Positions 27,093 to 36,906 of a stretch of DNA of 64,000 nucleotides are shown piece after piece. Below the pieces are notes generated by a model. It was given only the letters and a program-made list of their open reading frames with translations, had not been told where the DNA came from and made no database searches. The translations under genes were made by a program, and so were the position numbers. The first letter of the stretch is position 1. Every line of letters starts with the position of its first letter. The stretch is from positions 248,001-312,000 of the forward strand of contig NFUV01000002.1 of NCBI GenBank assembly GCA_002127295.1, in the 5' to 3' direction. This stretch comes from Chitinophagaceae bacterium IBVUCB2 (GTDB lineage: Bacteria; Bacteroidota; Bacteroidia; Chitinophagales; Chitinophagaceae).

Positions 27093-29480
27093 ATGATAAA
27101 AAATAATACGATTCTATATATAGTTACTTGTCTTTCACTGTATGTCAGTTCTATTCATGCACAGGATAAATTATATCCCAACGAATTCCCCTTGCAGGAT
27201 GTTAAATTACTCGCTGGCCCTTTTCAACATGCCCGTGATATAAACATTAAAGTTCTTTTAGAATATGATGTTGACCGTTTACTGGCTGGTTACAGAAAAG
27301 AAGCTGGGCTACCTGAAAAAGCAAAAATATTTTCTAACTGGGCTGGATTGGATGGCCATGTGGGCGGACATTATTTATCTGCTCTTGCTATAAATTATGC
27401 TGCTACTGGTAATGCTGAATGTAAAAAACGAATGGACTATATACTTGCAGAAGTAAAAGCCTGCCAGGAAGCAAACGGTATTAATAATCCTGAATGGGCC
27501 AAAGGCTATGTGGGAGCGGTGCCTAACGGGAAAAAAATATGGAGCAGTTTACAAAAAGGTGATTTTGCAGCTTACAAAGCTGCATGGGTACCCTGGTATA
27601 ATGTTCATAAAATGTATGCTGGCTTACGGGATGCATGGATGTACACCGGTAATAAAGATGCTAAAGAAATCTTTCTGAAATTTTGCGATTGGGGAATAAA
27701 CATCACCACTTCATTAACCGACGCACAAATGGAATCCATGCTGGATATGGAGCATGGCGGCATGAATGAAATTCTTGCTGATGCATACCAAATGACAGGC
27801 GATAAAAAATATTTAACCGCAGCAAAAAGATTTTCGCATAAAATGCTGTTAGATGCTATGACTGCACAAAAAGATAATCTTGATAATAAACATGCCAACA
27901 CACAGGTACCAAAAGCCATAGGCTTTGAACGCATTGGCGAATTAGCAAACGATGGCGGATACAAAACAGCAGGAGATTTTTTCTGGGAAACAGTAACTAC
28001 AAAACGAAGCCTCGCATTTGGCGGCAACAGCAGAAGGGAGTTTTTCCCAACGGTAACTGCTTCAACAGATTTTATTAATGATGTGGAAGGACCTGAATCC
28101 TGCAATTCGTATAACATGCTTAGGCTAACCGAAAATTTATTCAGAGTTAAACCCCTGGCAAAATATGCTGATTATTATGAAAGAACATTGTATAATCATA
28201 TACTGTCAACACAGCATCCGGAGCATGGCGGATATGTATATTTTACACCTGCCCGCCCCCGTCATTACAGGGTTTATTCTACTCCCAACGAAGGGATGTG
28301 GTGCTGCGTAGGTAGCGGCATGGAAAACCATGGCAAGTACAGCCAGTTTATTTACACCCATGAAAAAAATGCATTGTACGTAAATCTGTTTGTTGCTTCG
28401 GAATTAAACTGGAGAGAAAGGAAAATTAAAATTAAACAGCAAACAACTTTTCCTGAAGAAGAAAAAACAAAAATTACGGTTACGGAAGGCTCTTCCCTTT
28501 TTTCATTGATGATACGTTATCCTTCATGGGTAAAAGATGGTGCTTTAAAAGTGATGGTTAATGGCAAAACCATTTCATTTACTAATCATCCTTCATCTTA
28601 TATAGCGATTAAACGTTTATGGAAAAAAGGAGATGTTGTTACTATAAGACTACCGATGCAAAACAGCATTGAGCAAATGCCGAATGTATCCAATTATATG
28701 GCTATTATGCATGGCCCCATTCTGCTGGCTGCAAAAACCGGAACAGAAGATTTAAAAGGGTTAGTGGCTGATGATGGAAGATGGTCACATATAGCAGGTG
28801 GCACAAAACTCCCTGTTGACAAAGCACCGATAATTATTGAAGACAATATCAATGCGATTACCAGCAAACTTAATCCGGTAGCAGGAAAACCTTTAACTTT
28901 TACTGCCGCCGCCGTTAAAATGATCAATCCGGCCAATATTGTTTTTGAACCGTTTTATAAAATTCATGATGCCCGGTATATGATGTACTGGATTGCATTA
29001 AGCAATGCCGGTTTATGCACTTATCTTGATTCAATTGCCCTCACAGAAAAACAAAAACTGGATTTACAAAAACGTACTGTTGATTTTGTAGCACCCGGTG
29101 AGCAACAACCAGAAGCAGACCATTTCATCCAAAAACAAAATTCAAACACAGGAAACCAGCATGATGAATTTTGGCGTGATGCCCGTGGCGACGGTTATTT
29201 CAGCTACCAGCTTTCTACCAACAACGAAACAGAATTATCGCTGCTTGTTAAATATTGGGGAGCAGAATGGGGCAACAGGAAGTTTGACATTTACATTGAT
29301 GATGAAAAACTGGTTTCAGAAGATAACACCGGGAAATGGAATCAATCAAAGTTTTATGATATAGCATACACAATACCTGATACAATGATCAAAGGGAAAG
29401 AAAAAGTAAGAGTAAAATTTCAGGCATTGCCGGGCAACACAGCCGGAGCGGCGTATTACATACGTTTAATAAGGAAATAA
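27093..29480 (+). CDS. GH127/GH146-type beta-L-arabinofuranosidase
   Basis: A 795-residue exported member of the former DUF1680 family. After a signal peptide (to about residue 23) the (alpha/alpha)6 barrel runs to about residue 430. The zinc/thiolate centre is visible as C337 in ESCN and C404-C405 in WCCVGSG; one Cys of the WCC pair is the nucleophile in characterized members. GGHYLSALA and MEHGGMNE are further signatures. C-terminal beta domains follow, of the DUF4986 type at about residues 530-620 and DUF6805 type at about 690-795. It removes beta-L-arabinofuranose units. It is embedded in the tight hydrolase run. I cannot decide between GH127 and GH146 by eye. Confidence 0.88.
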   Translation: MIKNNTILYIVTCLSLYVSSIHAQDKLYPNEFPLQDVKLLAGPFQHARDINIKVLLEYDVDRLLAGYRKEAGLPEKAKIFSNWAGLDGHVGGHYLSALAINYAATGNAECKKRMDYILAEVKACQEANGINNPEWAKGYVGAVPNGKKIWSSLQKGDFAAYKAAWVPWYNVHKMYAGLRDAWMYTGNKDAKEIFLKFCDWGINITTSLTDAQMESMLDMEHGGMNEILADAYQMTGDKKYLTAAKRFSHKMLLDAMTAQKDNLDNKHANTQVPKAIGFERIGELANDGGYKTAGDFFWETVTTKRSLAFGGNSRREFFPTVTASTDFINDVEGPESCNSYNMLRLTENLFRVKPLAKYADYYERTLYNHILSTQHPEHGGYVYFTPARPRHYRVYSTPNEGMWCCVGSGMENHGKYSQFIYTHEKNALYVNLFVASELNWRERKIKIKQQTTFPEEEKTKITVTEGSSLFSLMIRYPSWVKDGALKVMVNGKTISFTNHPSSYIAIKRLWKKGDVVTIRLPMQNSIEQMPNVSNYMAIMHGPILLAAKTGTEDLKGLVADDGRWSHIAGGTKLPVDKAPIIIEDNINAITSKLNPVAGKPLTFTAAAVKMINPANIVFEPFYKIHDARYMMYWIALSNAGLCTYLDSIALTEKQKLDLQKRTVDFVAPGEQQPEADHFIQKQNSNTGNQHDEFWRDARGDGYFSYQLSTNNETELSLLVKYWGAEWGNRKFDIYIDDEKLVSEDNTGKWNQSKFYDIAYTIPDTMIKGKEKVRVKFQALPGNTAGAAYYIRLIRK

Positions 29481-29487
29481 AAAGACA

Positions 29488-31974
29488 ATGGAGGTGAAAT
29501 TAAAAATAGTCCGGCTTGTATGTGCACTTTTGCTTTCATTCGTTTTATCAGCAACAGATATTCAGGCGCAAAATTATGCAGCATTAAAATTGTGGTATAA
29601 CAAACCTTCAGGAAAGGTTTGGGAAAATGCATTGCCTATTGGCAACGGAAGATTAGGTGCAATGATCTATGGGAATGTAGAAAAAGAAACCATCCAGTTG
29701 AACGAACATACCTTATGGAGTGGTGGCCCTAACCGAAACGATAATCCGTTAGCATTGGATTCATTGGCCGAAATACGAAAATTAATTCTCGAAGGAAAAC
29801 AAAAACAGGCGGAACAACTGGCTAACAGGGTTATCATCAGTAAAAAATCGCATGGCCAAATGTTTGAGCCTGCCGGAGAACTTCATCTTGCCTTTAACGG
29901 TCACGGAAATTATACAAACTATTACAGGGAACTGGATATTGAAAAAGCTATCACTAAAACTTCTTATACAGTTGCTGGTGTAACTTATACAAGAGAAGCC
30001 ATTGCTTCATTACCCGATCGTATGGTAGTAGTTCATTTAACAGCGAGTAAACCCAACAGTATTTCTTTCACTGCTTTTTATACCAGCCCACAGCCAAAGG
30101 TTGAGGTAAAAACAATACAATCAAGACAATTAACTTTTGCCGGAACAACAATAGATCATGAAACTGTAAAAGGAATGGTTCGGTATAAAGGAATTGTTGA
30201 GATAAAAAACACTGGCGGCTCTCTTTCTTCTTCTGACACATCTGTCATTGTAAAAAATGCCAATGAAGTAACCATTTACATTTCTATTGCTACCAACTTT
30301 AATAATTACCTGGATGTAAGCGGTAACGAAAATGAAAGAGCCGCTTCCTGGCTTAACAAAGCAATTGCAAAATCTTTTAAGACTATTTCAAAAGATCATG
30401 TTGTTGCTTATCAAAAACATTTTAACCGGGTTAAACTTGATTTGGGAATTACCGATGCAGCAAAATTTCCTACTGATGAACGGCTAAAGAGTTTTAGCAC
30501 AACCAATGACCCGCAGTTTGCCGCTCTTTATTTTCAATATGGCCGCTATTTATTGATATCTTCTTCGCAACCCGGCGGACAACCTGCAAACTTGCAGGGA
30601 ATTTGGAATAATAAATTACGTCCGGCATGGGACAGCAAGTACACCATTAACATTAATGCAGAAATGAATTACTGGCCGGCAGAAAAAACAAATCTTTCAG
30701 AACTGCATGAACCTTTTTTGCAGATGGTAAAAGAGATGTCGGTAGCAGGAGAAAAAACTGCCAGGGATATGTATGGGGCAAGAGGATGGATGGCTCACCA
30801 TAATACAGATATATGGCGGGCAACAGGAGCTGTTGATGGAGCCTTTTGGGGTGCATGGCACCAGGGTGGTGGTTGGGCAAGTCAGCATCTTTGGGATCAT
30901 TATTTATACAGCGGCGATAGAAAATTTCTTGCAACGGCATATCCTGTTTTAAAAGGTGCTGCAACTTTTTATGTAGATTTTTTAGTAGAACATCCTGTTA
31001 AACACTGGTTGGTAATTAATCCGGATCAGTCGCCGGAAAATGCACCTGCTGCTCACCAGGGTTCTTCACTGGATATTGGTACCACTATGAGCAATCAAAT
31101 TGTATTTGATGTTTTCAGTTCAACTATCAGAGCTGCAGAAATTTTGAAAAAAGATGCTGTATTTATTGATACACTAAAGCAAATGCGTAGCCGTCTAGCT
31201 CCTATGCAAATAGGTCAGCATGGTCAGTTACAGGAATGGTTAGACGATATTGATGACCCGAAAGATAATCATCGCCATGTTTCACATTTATATGGTTTAT
31301 TTCCTTCTAATCAAATATCAGCTTACCGTACACCAGCTTTATTTAATGCAGCAAGAACAACACTGATACATCGTGGTGATGTATCTACCGGATGGAGTAT
31401 GGGTTGGAAAGTAAACTGGTGGGCAAGAATGCAGGATGGTAACCATGCGTATAAATTAATTCAAAACCAATTAACTCCATTGGGTGTAAACCCAGGTGGT
31501 GGTGGCACTTACAATAACTTATTTGATGCTCACCCACCTTTTCAGATTGATGGCAACTTTGGTTGTACGTCAGGTATTGCAGAAATGCTAATGCAAAGTG
31601 CAGATGGTTCAGTCCACCTATTACCTGCATTGCCAGATGCATGGCAAAAAGAAGGAAACATTACAGGGCTCAAAGCAATTGGCGGTTTTGAAATTGTACA
31701 AATGCAATGGAAAGATGCAAAAGTGATAAAGCTTATAATTAAATCAAACCTTGGCGGTAATCTCCGGTTAAGAATACCCAATGCACTTAAACTAACCAAT
31801 GGTATTTTGATAGATGCTACGGGTGAAAATAAAAACCCATTTTACCAAATAACAGCAATACCTGATCCAATTATTTCATCAAAAGCAACATCATCAAAAC
31901 CTGAGTTGAAAAAAACCATTATGGTTGATTTATCAACAATAGCTGGAAAAACGTACACTCTAGTATCTAAGTAA
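29488..31974 (+). CDS. GH95 alpha-L-fucosidase/alpha-L-galactosidase
   Basis: An 828-residue exported GH95 enzyme with a signal peptide (to about residue 28). The N-terminal beta domain starts LKLWYNKPSGKVWENALPIG and contains LNEHTLWSGGP. The (alpha/alpha)6 barrel has LQGIWNN, NINAEMNYWP with the catalytic-site Asn residues, and FQIDGNFG (about residues 686-693) with the catalytic Asp. Known GH95 enzymes release alpha-1,2-L-fucose, or alpha-L-galactose from corn-type arabinoxylan. Beside GH31, GH43 and GH3, the galactosidase role is attractive but unproven. It starts 7 bases after the GH127 gene and ends 2 bases before the next. Confidence 0.9.
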   Translation: MEVKLKIVRLVCALLLSFVLSATDIQAQNYAALKLWYNKPSGKVWENALPIGNGRLGAMIYGNVEKETIQLNEHTLWSGGPNRNDNPLALDSLAEIRKLILEGKQKQAEQLANRVIISKKSHGQMFEPAGELHLAFNGHGNYTNYYRELDIEKAITKTSYTVAGVTYTREAIASLPDRMVVVHLTASKPNSISFTAFYTSPQPKVEVKTIQSRQLTFAGTTIDHETVKGMVRYKGIVEIKNTGGSLSSSDTSVIVKNANEVTIYISIATNFNNYLDVSGNENERAASWLNKAIAKSFKTISKDHVVAYQKHFNRVKLDLGITDAAKFPTDERLKSFSTTNDPQFAALYFQYGRYLLISSSQPGGQPANLQGIWNNKLRPAWDSKYTININAEMNYWPAEKTNLSELHEPFLQMVKEMSVAGEKTARDMYGARGWMAHHNTDIWRATGAVDGAFWGAWHQGGGWASQHLWDHYLYSGDRKFLATAYPVLKGAATFYVDFLVEHPVKHWLVINPDQSPENAPAAHQGSSLDIGTTMSNQIVFDVFSSTIRAAEILKKDAVFIDTLKQMRSRLAPMQIGQHGQLQEWLDDIDDPKDNHRHVSHLYGLFPSNQISAYRTPALFNAARTTLIHRGDVSTGWSMGWKVNWWARMQDGNHAYKLIQNQLTPLGVNPGGGGTYNNLFDAHPPFQIDGNFGCTSGIAEMLMQSADGSVHLLPALPDAWQKEGNITGLKAIGGFEIVQMQWKDAKVIKLIIKSNLGGNLRLRIPNALKLTNGILIDATGENKNPFYQITAIPDPIISSKATSSKPELKKTIMVDLSTIAGKTYTLVSK

Positions 31975-31976
31975 AA

Positions 31977-33563
31977 ATGAAAAAAAATATTATAGAATTT
32001 ATAATAATTGTTGCTGCGTTTTTCGCAAGCCCTGTTCAGGGTCAGCAAAATAAGCAAGCGAAAAATCCGGTAATTTTTGCTGATGTTCCCGATATGGCTA
32101 TGATCCGTGTGGGCAATACTTATTACATGAGCAGTACCACCATGCACATGAGTCCGGGTGTACCCATTATGAAGTCAACCGATTTAGTAAACTGGAAACT
32201 GGTTGGCTATGCTTACGATACATTGGTTGCTAATGACGCCATGAATCTTACCAATGGGAAGAGTACGTATGGCAGAGGTTCATGGGCAAGTTGCATACGT
32301 TATCATAAAGGCATTTTCTATGTTAGTACGTTTGCCCAAACTTCCGGCAAAACCCATATCTATACTACAGAAAATATTGAGAAAGGACCCTGGAAAGAAG
32401 TTTCGTTTGCACCATCTTATCATGATCATTCTATATTTTTTGACGATGATGGCCGTGTTTATTTGATCTATGGTGTAGGTAAACTTAAGTTAGTCGAACT
32501 AACTGAAGATGCTACCAAAGTAAAACCGGGCACAACAGAGCAAACTATTATTGAGAATGCAAGTGCACCTGCTGGCAATAATATTAATCTTCAGGCAGAG
32601 GGCTCACAGCTTTTTAAAATCAATGGCAAATATTATTTATTTAATATCACATGGCCCCGTGGCGGTATGCGAACTGTCGTCATTCACCGTTCGGATAAAA
32701 TTACCGGGCCGTGGGAAGGCAAATTGGGTCTTCAGGATTTGGGGGTTGCACAAGGCGGGTTAATTGATATGCCTGATGGCAAATGGTACTCTTATCTTTT
32801 CCGTGATTATGGCTCAGTTGGCCGCATTCCCTATTTAGTGCCTGTTAAGTGGGAAGATGGCTGGCCAGTGTTAGGTGCAAATGGAAAAGTGCCTGAAACT
32901 CTCGATCTGCCTGCCAATAAAAGTTTAATTCCTGGTATTGTAAACTCTGATGAATTTACCCGTAAGAAAAAACAAGCGGCATTGCCGTTAGTTTGGCAAT
33001 GGAATCATAGTCCTGATAATAATTTATGGTCGCTGAAAGAAAGAAAAGGATTTCTTAGGTTAAAAACAGGAAGACTTGACACTTCGTTTTTATTTGCCAG
33101 GAACTCGTTAACACAACGTACCATCGGACCTTTGTGTAGCGGTTCTACTTCATTAGAAGTATCCAATATGAAAGATGGTGATATTGCAGGATTGGGTTTG
33201 TTGCAAAAAAATTATGGATTGGCTGCTGTAAAAGTAATAGGAGATAAAAAGATAATTGTGATGATTAATGCCAGTACGGGCAAGGCGGAAGAAGTGGCTG
33301 CTATTCCGTTAAATCAAAACACCGTTTTCTTTAAAGCAGAATGCAATTTCACCAATAAAAAGGATACAGCTAATTTCTTTTACAGCTTAGATGGCAACAA
33401 CTGGACAACATTAGGTACACCCTTAAAGATGGCTTATACCATTCCGCAGTTTATCGGCTATCGTTTTGCATTATTCAATTATGCCACTAAAAACACAGGA
33501 GGCTTTGCTGATTTTGATTATTTCAGGATCACAGAAACGATTTCAACGCCTAAACAAAATTAG
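31977..33563 (+). CDS. GH43 glycosidase with C-terminal beta-sandwich (beta-xylosidase/arabinofuranosidase)
   Basis: A 528-residue exported enzyme with a signal to about residue 22. The five-bladed propeller carries the base Asp in ADVPDM (D39), the pKa-tuning Asp in YHDHSIFFDDDG, and the acid Glu in LQAEGSQLFK. A C-terminal concanavalin-like domain (about residues 325-525, beginning near LPLVWQWNHSPDNNLW) is of the beta-xylosidase C2 type and often closes the active site. The VPDMAMIRVGNTYYMSSTT opening is typical of a GH43 subgroup found with xylan loci. It is translationally close to GH95 (2-base gap). Confidence 0.87.
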   Translation: MKKNIIEFIIIVAAFFASPVQGQQNKQAKNPVIFADVPDMAMIRVGNTYYMSSTTMHMSPGVPIMKSTDLVNWKLVGYAYDTLVANDAMNLTNGKSTYGRGSWASCIRYHKGIFYVSTFAQTSGKTHIYTTENIEKGPWKEVSFAPSYHDHSIFFDDDGRVYLIYGVGKLKLVELTEDATKVKPGTTEQTIIENASAPAGNNINLQAEGSQLFKINGKYYLFNITWPRGGMRTVVIHRSDKITGPWEGKLGLQDLGVAQGGLIDMPDGKWYSYLFRDYGSVGRIPYLVPVKWEDGWPVLGANGKVPETLDLPANKSLIPGIVNSDEFTRKKKQAALPLVWQWNHSPDNNLWSLKERKGFLRLKTGRLDTSFLFARNSLTQRTIGPLCSGSTSLEVSNMKDGDIAGLGLLQKNYGLAAVKVIGDKKIIVMINASTGKAEEVAAIPLNQNTVFFKAECNFTNKKDTANFFYSLDGNNWTTLGTPLKMAYTIPQFIGYRFALFNYATKNTGGFADFDYFRITETISTPKQN

Positions 33564-33602
33564 TAACGTAGAAAAATAACAGACAATAAAACTTAATTGT
33601 GT

Positions 33603-34952
33603 ATGAAAAAAAACCTGCTCCAATATCTGTCTGCAGTATTAGTTGTTTTATTAGCCGTGAAGGCAGAAGCACAAAATCCTATTATAAGAAACCAATTCAC
33701 TGCTGATCCTTCTGCCAGGGTATTTGGAGACAGGGTATATGTATATCCATCACATGATATTCTTGCTACAGAAGGCAAAGGTCGTGTAGGTTGGTTCTGT
33801 ATGGAAGATTATCATGTCTTTTCATCTTCCAATCTTTCCGACTGGACAGATCATGGAATGATCGTTACTCAAAACAAAGTGCAATGGGTAAGACCAGATA
33901 GCTATAGCATGTGGGCACCAGATTGCATTGAGCGGAACGGTAAGTACTATTTCTATTTTCCTACTGCTGCAAAAGATACTGTTGCTCACGGTCGTGGGTT
34001 TACTATTGGAGTTGCAGTTGCAGATAAACCAGAAGGACCTTTTATTCCGGAAGCAACACCCATTAAAGGCATTCGTGGTATTGACCCGAATGTTTTCATT
34101 GATAAAGATGGCCAGGCATATATCTATTGGTCGGCAGGAAATATTTATGGAGCAAAATTAAAAGCCAATATGCTGGAATTGGATTCAAAAATAGATACAC
34201 TTGGTGAGCTTCCAACAAAAGGATTGAAAGAAGGACCATATATGTTCGAAAGAAAGGGGATCTATTATTTAACCTACCCGCATGTAGAAAATAAAATTGA
34301 AAGGCTGGAATATGCCATCGGTGATAATCCGCTTGGCCCGTTTAAATTTACCGGTGTTATTATGGATGAATCAGCATCCGGTTGCTGGACCAATCACCAG
34401 TCAATAATGCAATTCAAAAAACAATGGTATCTTTTTTACCACGACAGAGATTATTCTCCCCGGTTTGATAAAGCCCGTTCGATACGGATCGACAGTTTGT
34501 TTTTTAACGATGACGGCACGATAAAAAAAGTAACTCCAACGCTAAGAGGTGTAGGATTAACCAATGCCAATCAGAAAATACAAATTGACCGGTACACACA
34601 ATTAAGTGGATCAGGTGTTGCTATTGATTTTTTAGATACACTGGATCGGTTTAAAGGATGGAAAACTACATTCACATCATCAGGTGCATGGGCTCAGTAT
34701 AATAGTGTTGATTTTGGAAAGAAGTCAGCAAAAGCTGTTACAATCAATGCCCAGTCGGAAAAAGGTGGAATCATACAGCTTCGTGTTAACAGTGTAAACG
34801 GACCTTTACTTGCAGAGGTAAAAATTGCAGGAGGGAATAATTGGATAACAACTAAAAAGACAATTTCAAAATCTCAAAATGGAGTGCAACATCTTTTTGT
34901 TGTATCAAAAACTGATTCACCGGTTGCAATTGACTGGGTGAGCTTTGAATAA
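33603..34952 (+). CDS. GH43 arabinofuranosidase-like enzyme with C-terminal CBM6-like domain
   Basis: A 449-residue exported enzyme. I use the ATG at 33603; the longer frame starts with TTG at 33597. The signal runs to about residue 23. The propeller has base D35 (TADPSARV), the second Asp in GIDPNVFID and the acid Glu in LKEGPYMFERKG. The last 130 residues form a carbohydrate-binding module of the CBM6 type (GAWAQYNSVDFG, ending VAIDWVSFE). This architecture is common in arabinoxylan- and arabinan-acting GH43 enzymes. The substrate is inferred from context. Confidence 0.86.
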   Translation: MKKNLLQYLSAVLVVLLAVKAEAQNPIIRNQFTADPSARVFGDRVYVYPSHDILATEGKGRVGWFCMEDYHVFSSSNLSDWTDHGMIVTQNKVQWVRPDSYSMWAPDCIERNGKYYFYFPTAAKDTVAHGRGFTIGVAVADKPEGPFIPEATPIKGIRGIDPNVFIDKDGQAYIYWSAGNIYGAKLKANMLELDSKIDTLGELPTKGLKEGPYMFERKGIYYLTYPHVENKIERLEYAIGDNPLGPFKFTGVIMDESASGCWTNHQSIMQFKKQWYLFYHDRDYSPRFDKARSIRIDSLFFNDDGTIKKVTPTLRGVGLTNANQKIQIDRYTQLSGSGVAIDFLDTLDRFKGWKTTFTSSGAWAQYNSVDFGKKSAKAVTINAQSEKGGIIQLRVNSVNGPLLAEVKIAGGNNWITTKKTISKSQNGVQHLFVVSKTDSPVAIDWVSFE

Positions 34953-35002
34953 TAATTTAGCAAAACAATCAATCTTTATAAATTCATCTAATTTAAATAA
35001 CA

Positions 35003-36673
35003 ATGACCAGAAAGTTTTTACTATCTGCTATATTCAGCGTTTCGCTGTTAGTAACAAAAGCACAGACGTATAACAATCCTATATTGGCAGGATTTTATCC
35101 TGATCCAAGTATATGTAGAGTAGGCAATGACTATTACATTACCACTTCCACTTTTGCTTATTTTCCGGGCCTGCCTATTTTTCATAGCACAGATCTGGTT
35201 AACTGGAAACAGATCGGAAATGCAATGGATAGACAAGAGCAATTAGACCAAACGAATGCAGGAGTATCAAGAGGTTTATTTGCTCCTACCATTCGTTATA
35301 ATAAAGGGACTTTTTATATCCTGTGTACTTTAATAGACAAGAAAGGTAATTTCATTATTACTGCCAAAGATCCGAAAGGGCCGTGGAGTAATCCAATCTG
35401 GCTCCCGGAAGTAAAAGGAATAGATCCTTCTATCGATTTTGTTGATGATAAAGCGTATGTGGTATATAACAATGATGCACCTGATAATAAGCCCTTATAC
35501 AGCGGCCATCGCACCATTCGTATGTATGAGTTTGACATCAACGCAATGAAAGTGGTAGGGAAAGAAATATTGCTGGTGAATGGTGGTACTGATCTATCTA
35601 AAAAACCAATATGGATAGAGGCTCCACACCTTTTTAAAAAAGATGGCTGGTTTTATCTTATCTGTGCAGAAGGTGGCACAGGATACAATCATTCAGAAGT
35701 TGTTTTCAGAAGTAAATCAGTAGACGGACCTTATATTCCTTATGAAAAGAATCCGATACTTACACAACGTCACCTGGATAAACAACGAAAAAATCCGGTT
35801 ACTACAACTGGCCATGCTGATTTTGTAGAAACGCCTGATGGTAAATGGTATGCGGTTTTTCTTGCCTGCCGTCCTTATGGAGATGATATTTATAATACAG
35901 GAAGAGAAACATTTCTTTTACCAGTGGAATGGAAAGATGGCTGGCCGCATATATTAGAAGGAAACGAGGAAGTGCCTTACACATTGCCGGTGCCTTTGCC
36001 TGCTTTAACGAAAAAGGTAAACAACCCCTTTGGTGGTAATGTATCATTTAAAGATGATTTCAACAGTAAGAAATTTGACGATCGTTATCTATTTCTTAGA
36101 AATCCTGAAATGGATGCGTATAGCTTAACGGCAAAAAGTGGTTTTCTTCAATTATCGCTTCGGCCACAAACTGCAACTGAAAGAAAAAGTCCTTCCTTCC
36201 TTGGATCCCGTCAACATAATTTAAAAGGATATGCTGCAACCAGTATGCACTTTACACCCGCCTCCGAAAAAGAGAAAGCAGGGTTAATGATCTTTCAAAG
36301 CGAAAACAATTATTACTTTTTATGCAAATCCATAGAGAATGGTAGCCCCGTAGTTCAATTATATAGATCGCCTTCAAAAGGGAAAAAAGATGGGGAATTA
36401 TTAGCAAGCCAGCCACTTACTTCATCAAAATCATTGTACTTAAAGATTGAAGCTAAAGCATCAACTTATGCATTCTATTTTGCGGAGAAGAATAATAAAT
36501 GGAAACTTTTGAAGGATGGAGTGGATGCATCCTTCCTTAGTACAAAAGTAGCAGGAGGATTTGTAGGAAGCTTATTTGCTCTTTATGGCACGTCTAATGG
36601 GGAACCTACAACATCTGTTGCAACCTATGATTGGTTTCAATATAAAGGAAATGATGACGGGCTTAAAAAATAA
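35003..36673 (+). CDS. GH43 beta-xylosidase with C-terminal beta-sandwich
   Basis: A 556-residue exported enzyme with a signal to about residue 20. Motifs are base D34 in FYPDPSI, pKa Asp in GIDPSIDFVDD, and acid Glu in IEAPHLFKKDG. The STFAYFPGLPIFHSTDLVNW stretch is typical of beta-xylosidases of the XynB type. A C-terminal domain (about residues 350-550) of the beta-xylosidase C2 type follows. It closes the seven-gene hydrolase run. It probably releases xylose from xylo-oligosaccharides in the periplasm, though bifunctional arabinofuranosidase activity is common in the family. Confidence 0.88.
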   Translation: MTRKFLLSAIFSVSLLVTKAQTYNNPILAGFYPDPSICRVGNDYYITTSTFAYFPGLPIFHSTDLVNWKQIGNAMDRQEQLDQTNAGVSRGLFAPTIRYNKGTFYILCTLIDKKGNFIITAKDPKGPWSNPIWLPEVKGIDPSIDFVDDKAYVVYNNDAPDNKPLYSGHRTIRMYEFDINAMKVVGKEILLVNGGTDLSKKPIWIEAPHLFKKDGWFYLICAEGGTGYNHSEVVFRSKSVDGPYIPYEKNPILTQRHLDKQRKNPVTTTGHADFVETPDGKWYAVFLACRPYGDDIYNTGRETFLLPVEWKDGWPHILEGNEEVPYTLPVPLPALTKKVNNPFGGNVSFKDDFNSKKFDDRYLFLRNPEMDAYSLTAKSGFLQLSLRPQTATERKSPSFLGSRQHNLKGYAATSMHFTPASEKEKAGLMIFQSENNYYFLCKSIENGSPVVQLYRSPSKGKKDGELLASQPLTSSKSLYLKIEAKASTYAFYFAEKNNKWKLLKDGVDASFLSTKVAGGFVGSLFALYGTSNGEPTTSVATYDWFQYKGNDDGLKK

Positions 36674-36906
36674 ACAACCAGTCGTTTGTATAAGATTTCC
36701 AATGACAGATTAAATTCTGTACTCCAATTTGGATGTTCTGAAATGGGAAAAAATCCGTTTTCTTATAAGTAACATTGTTTAAAATTCTTCAGCGGCATCT
36801 GTTGGTAGTTTTTACTTGCAATATTAAATAGCTTTCCTGTACTGCAGTATTCTGCACATCTTAACGATTGTCACTGTTTTACTTTAACCTTAAAACTATT
36901 GCCGGT

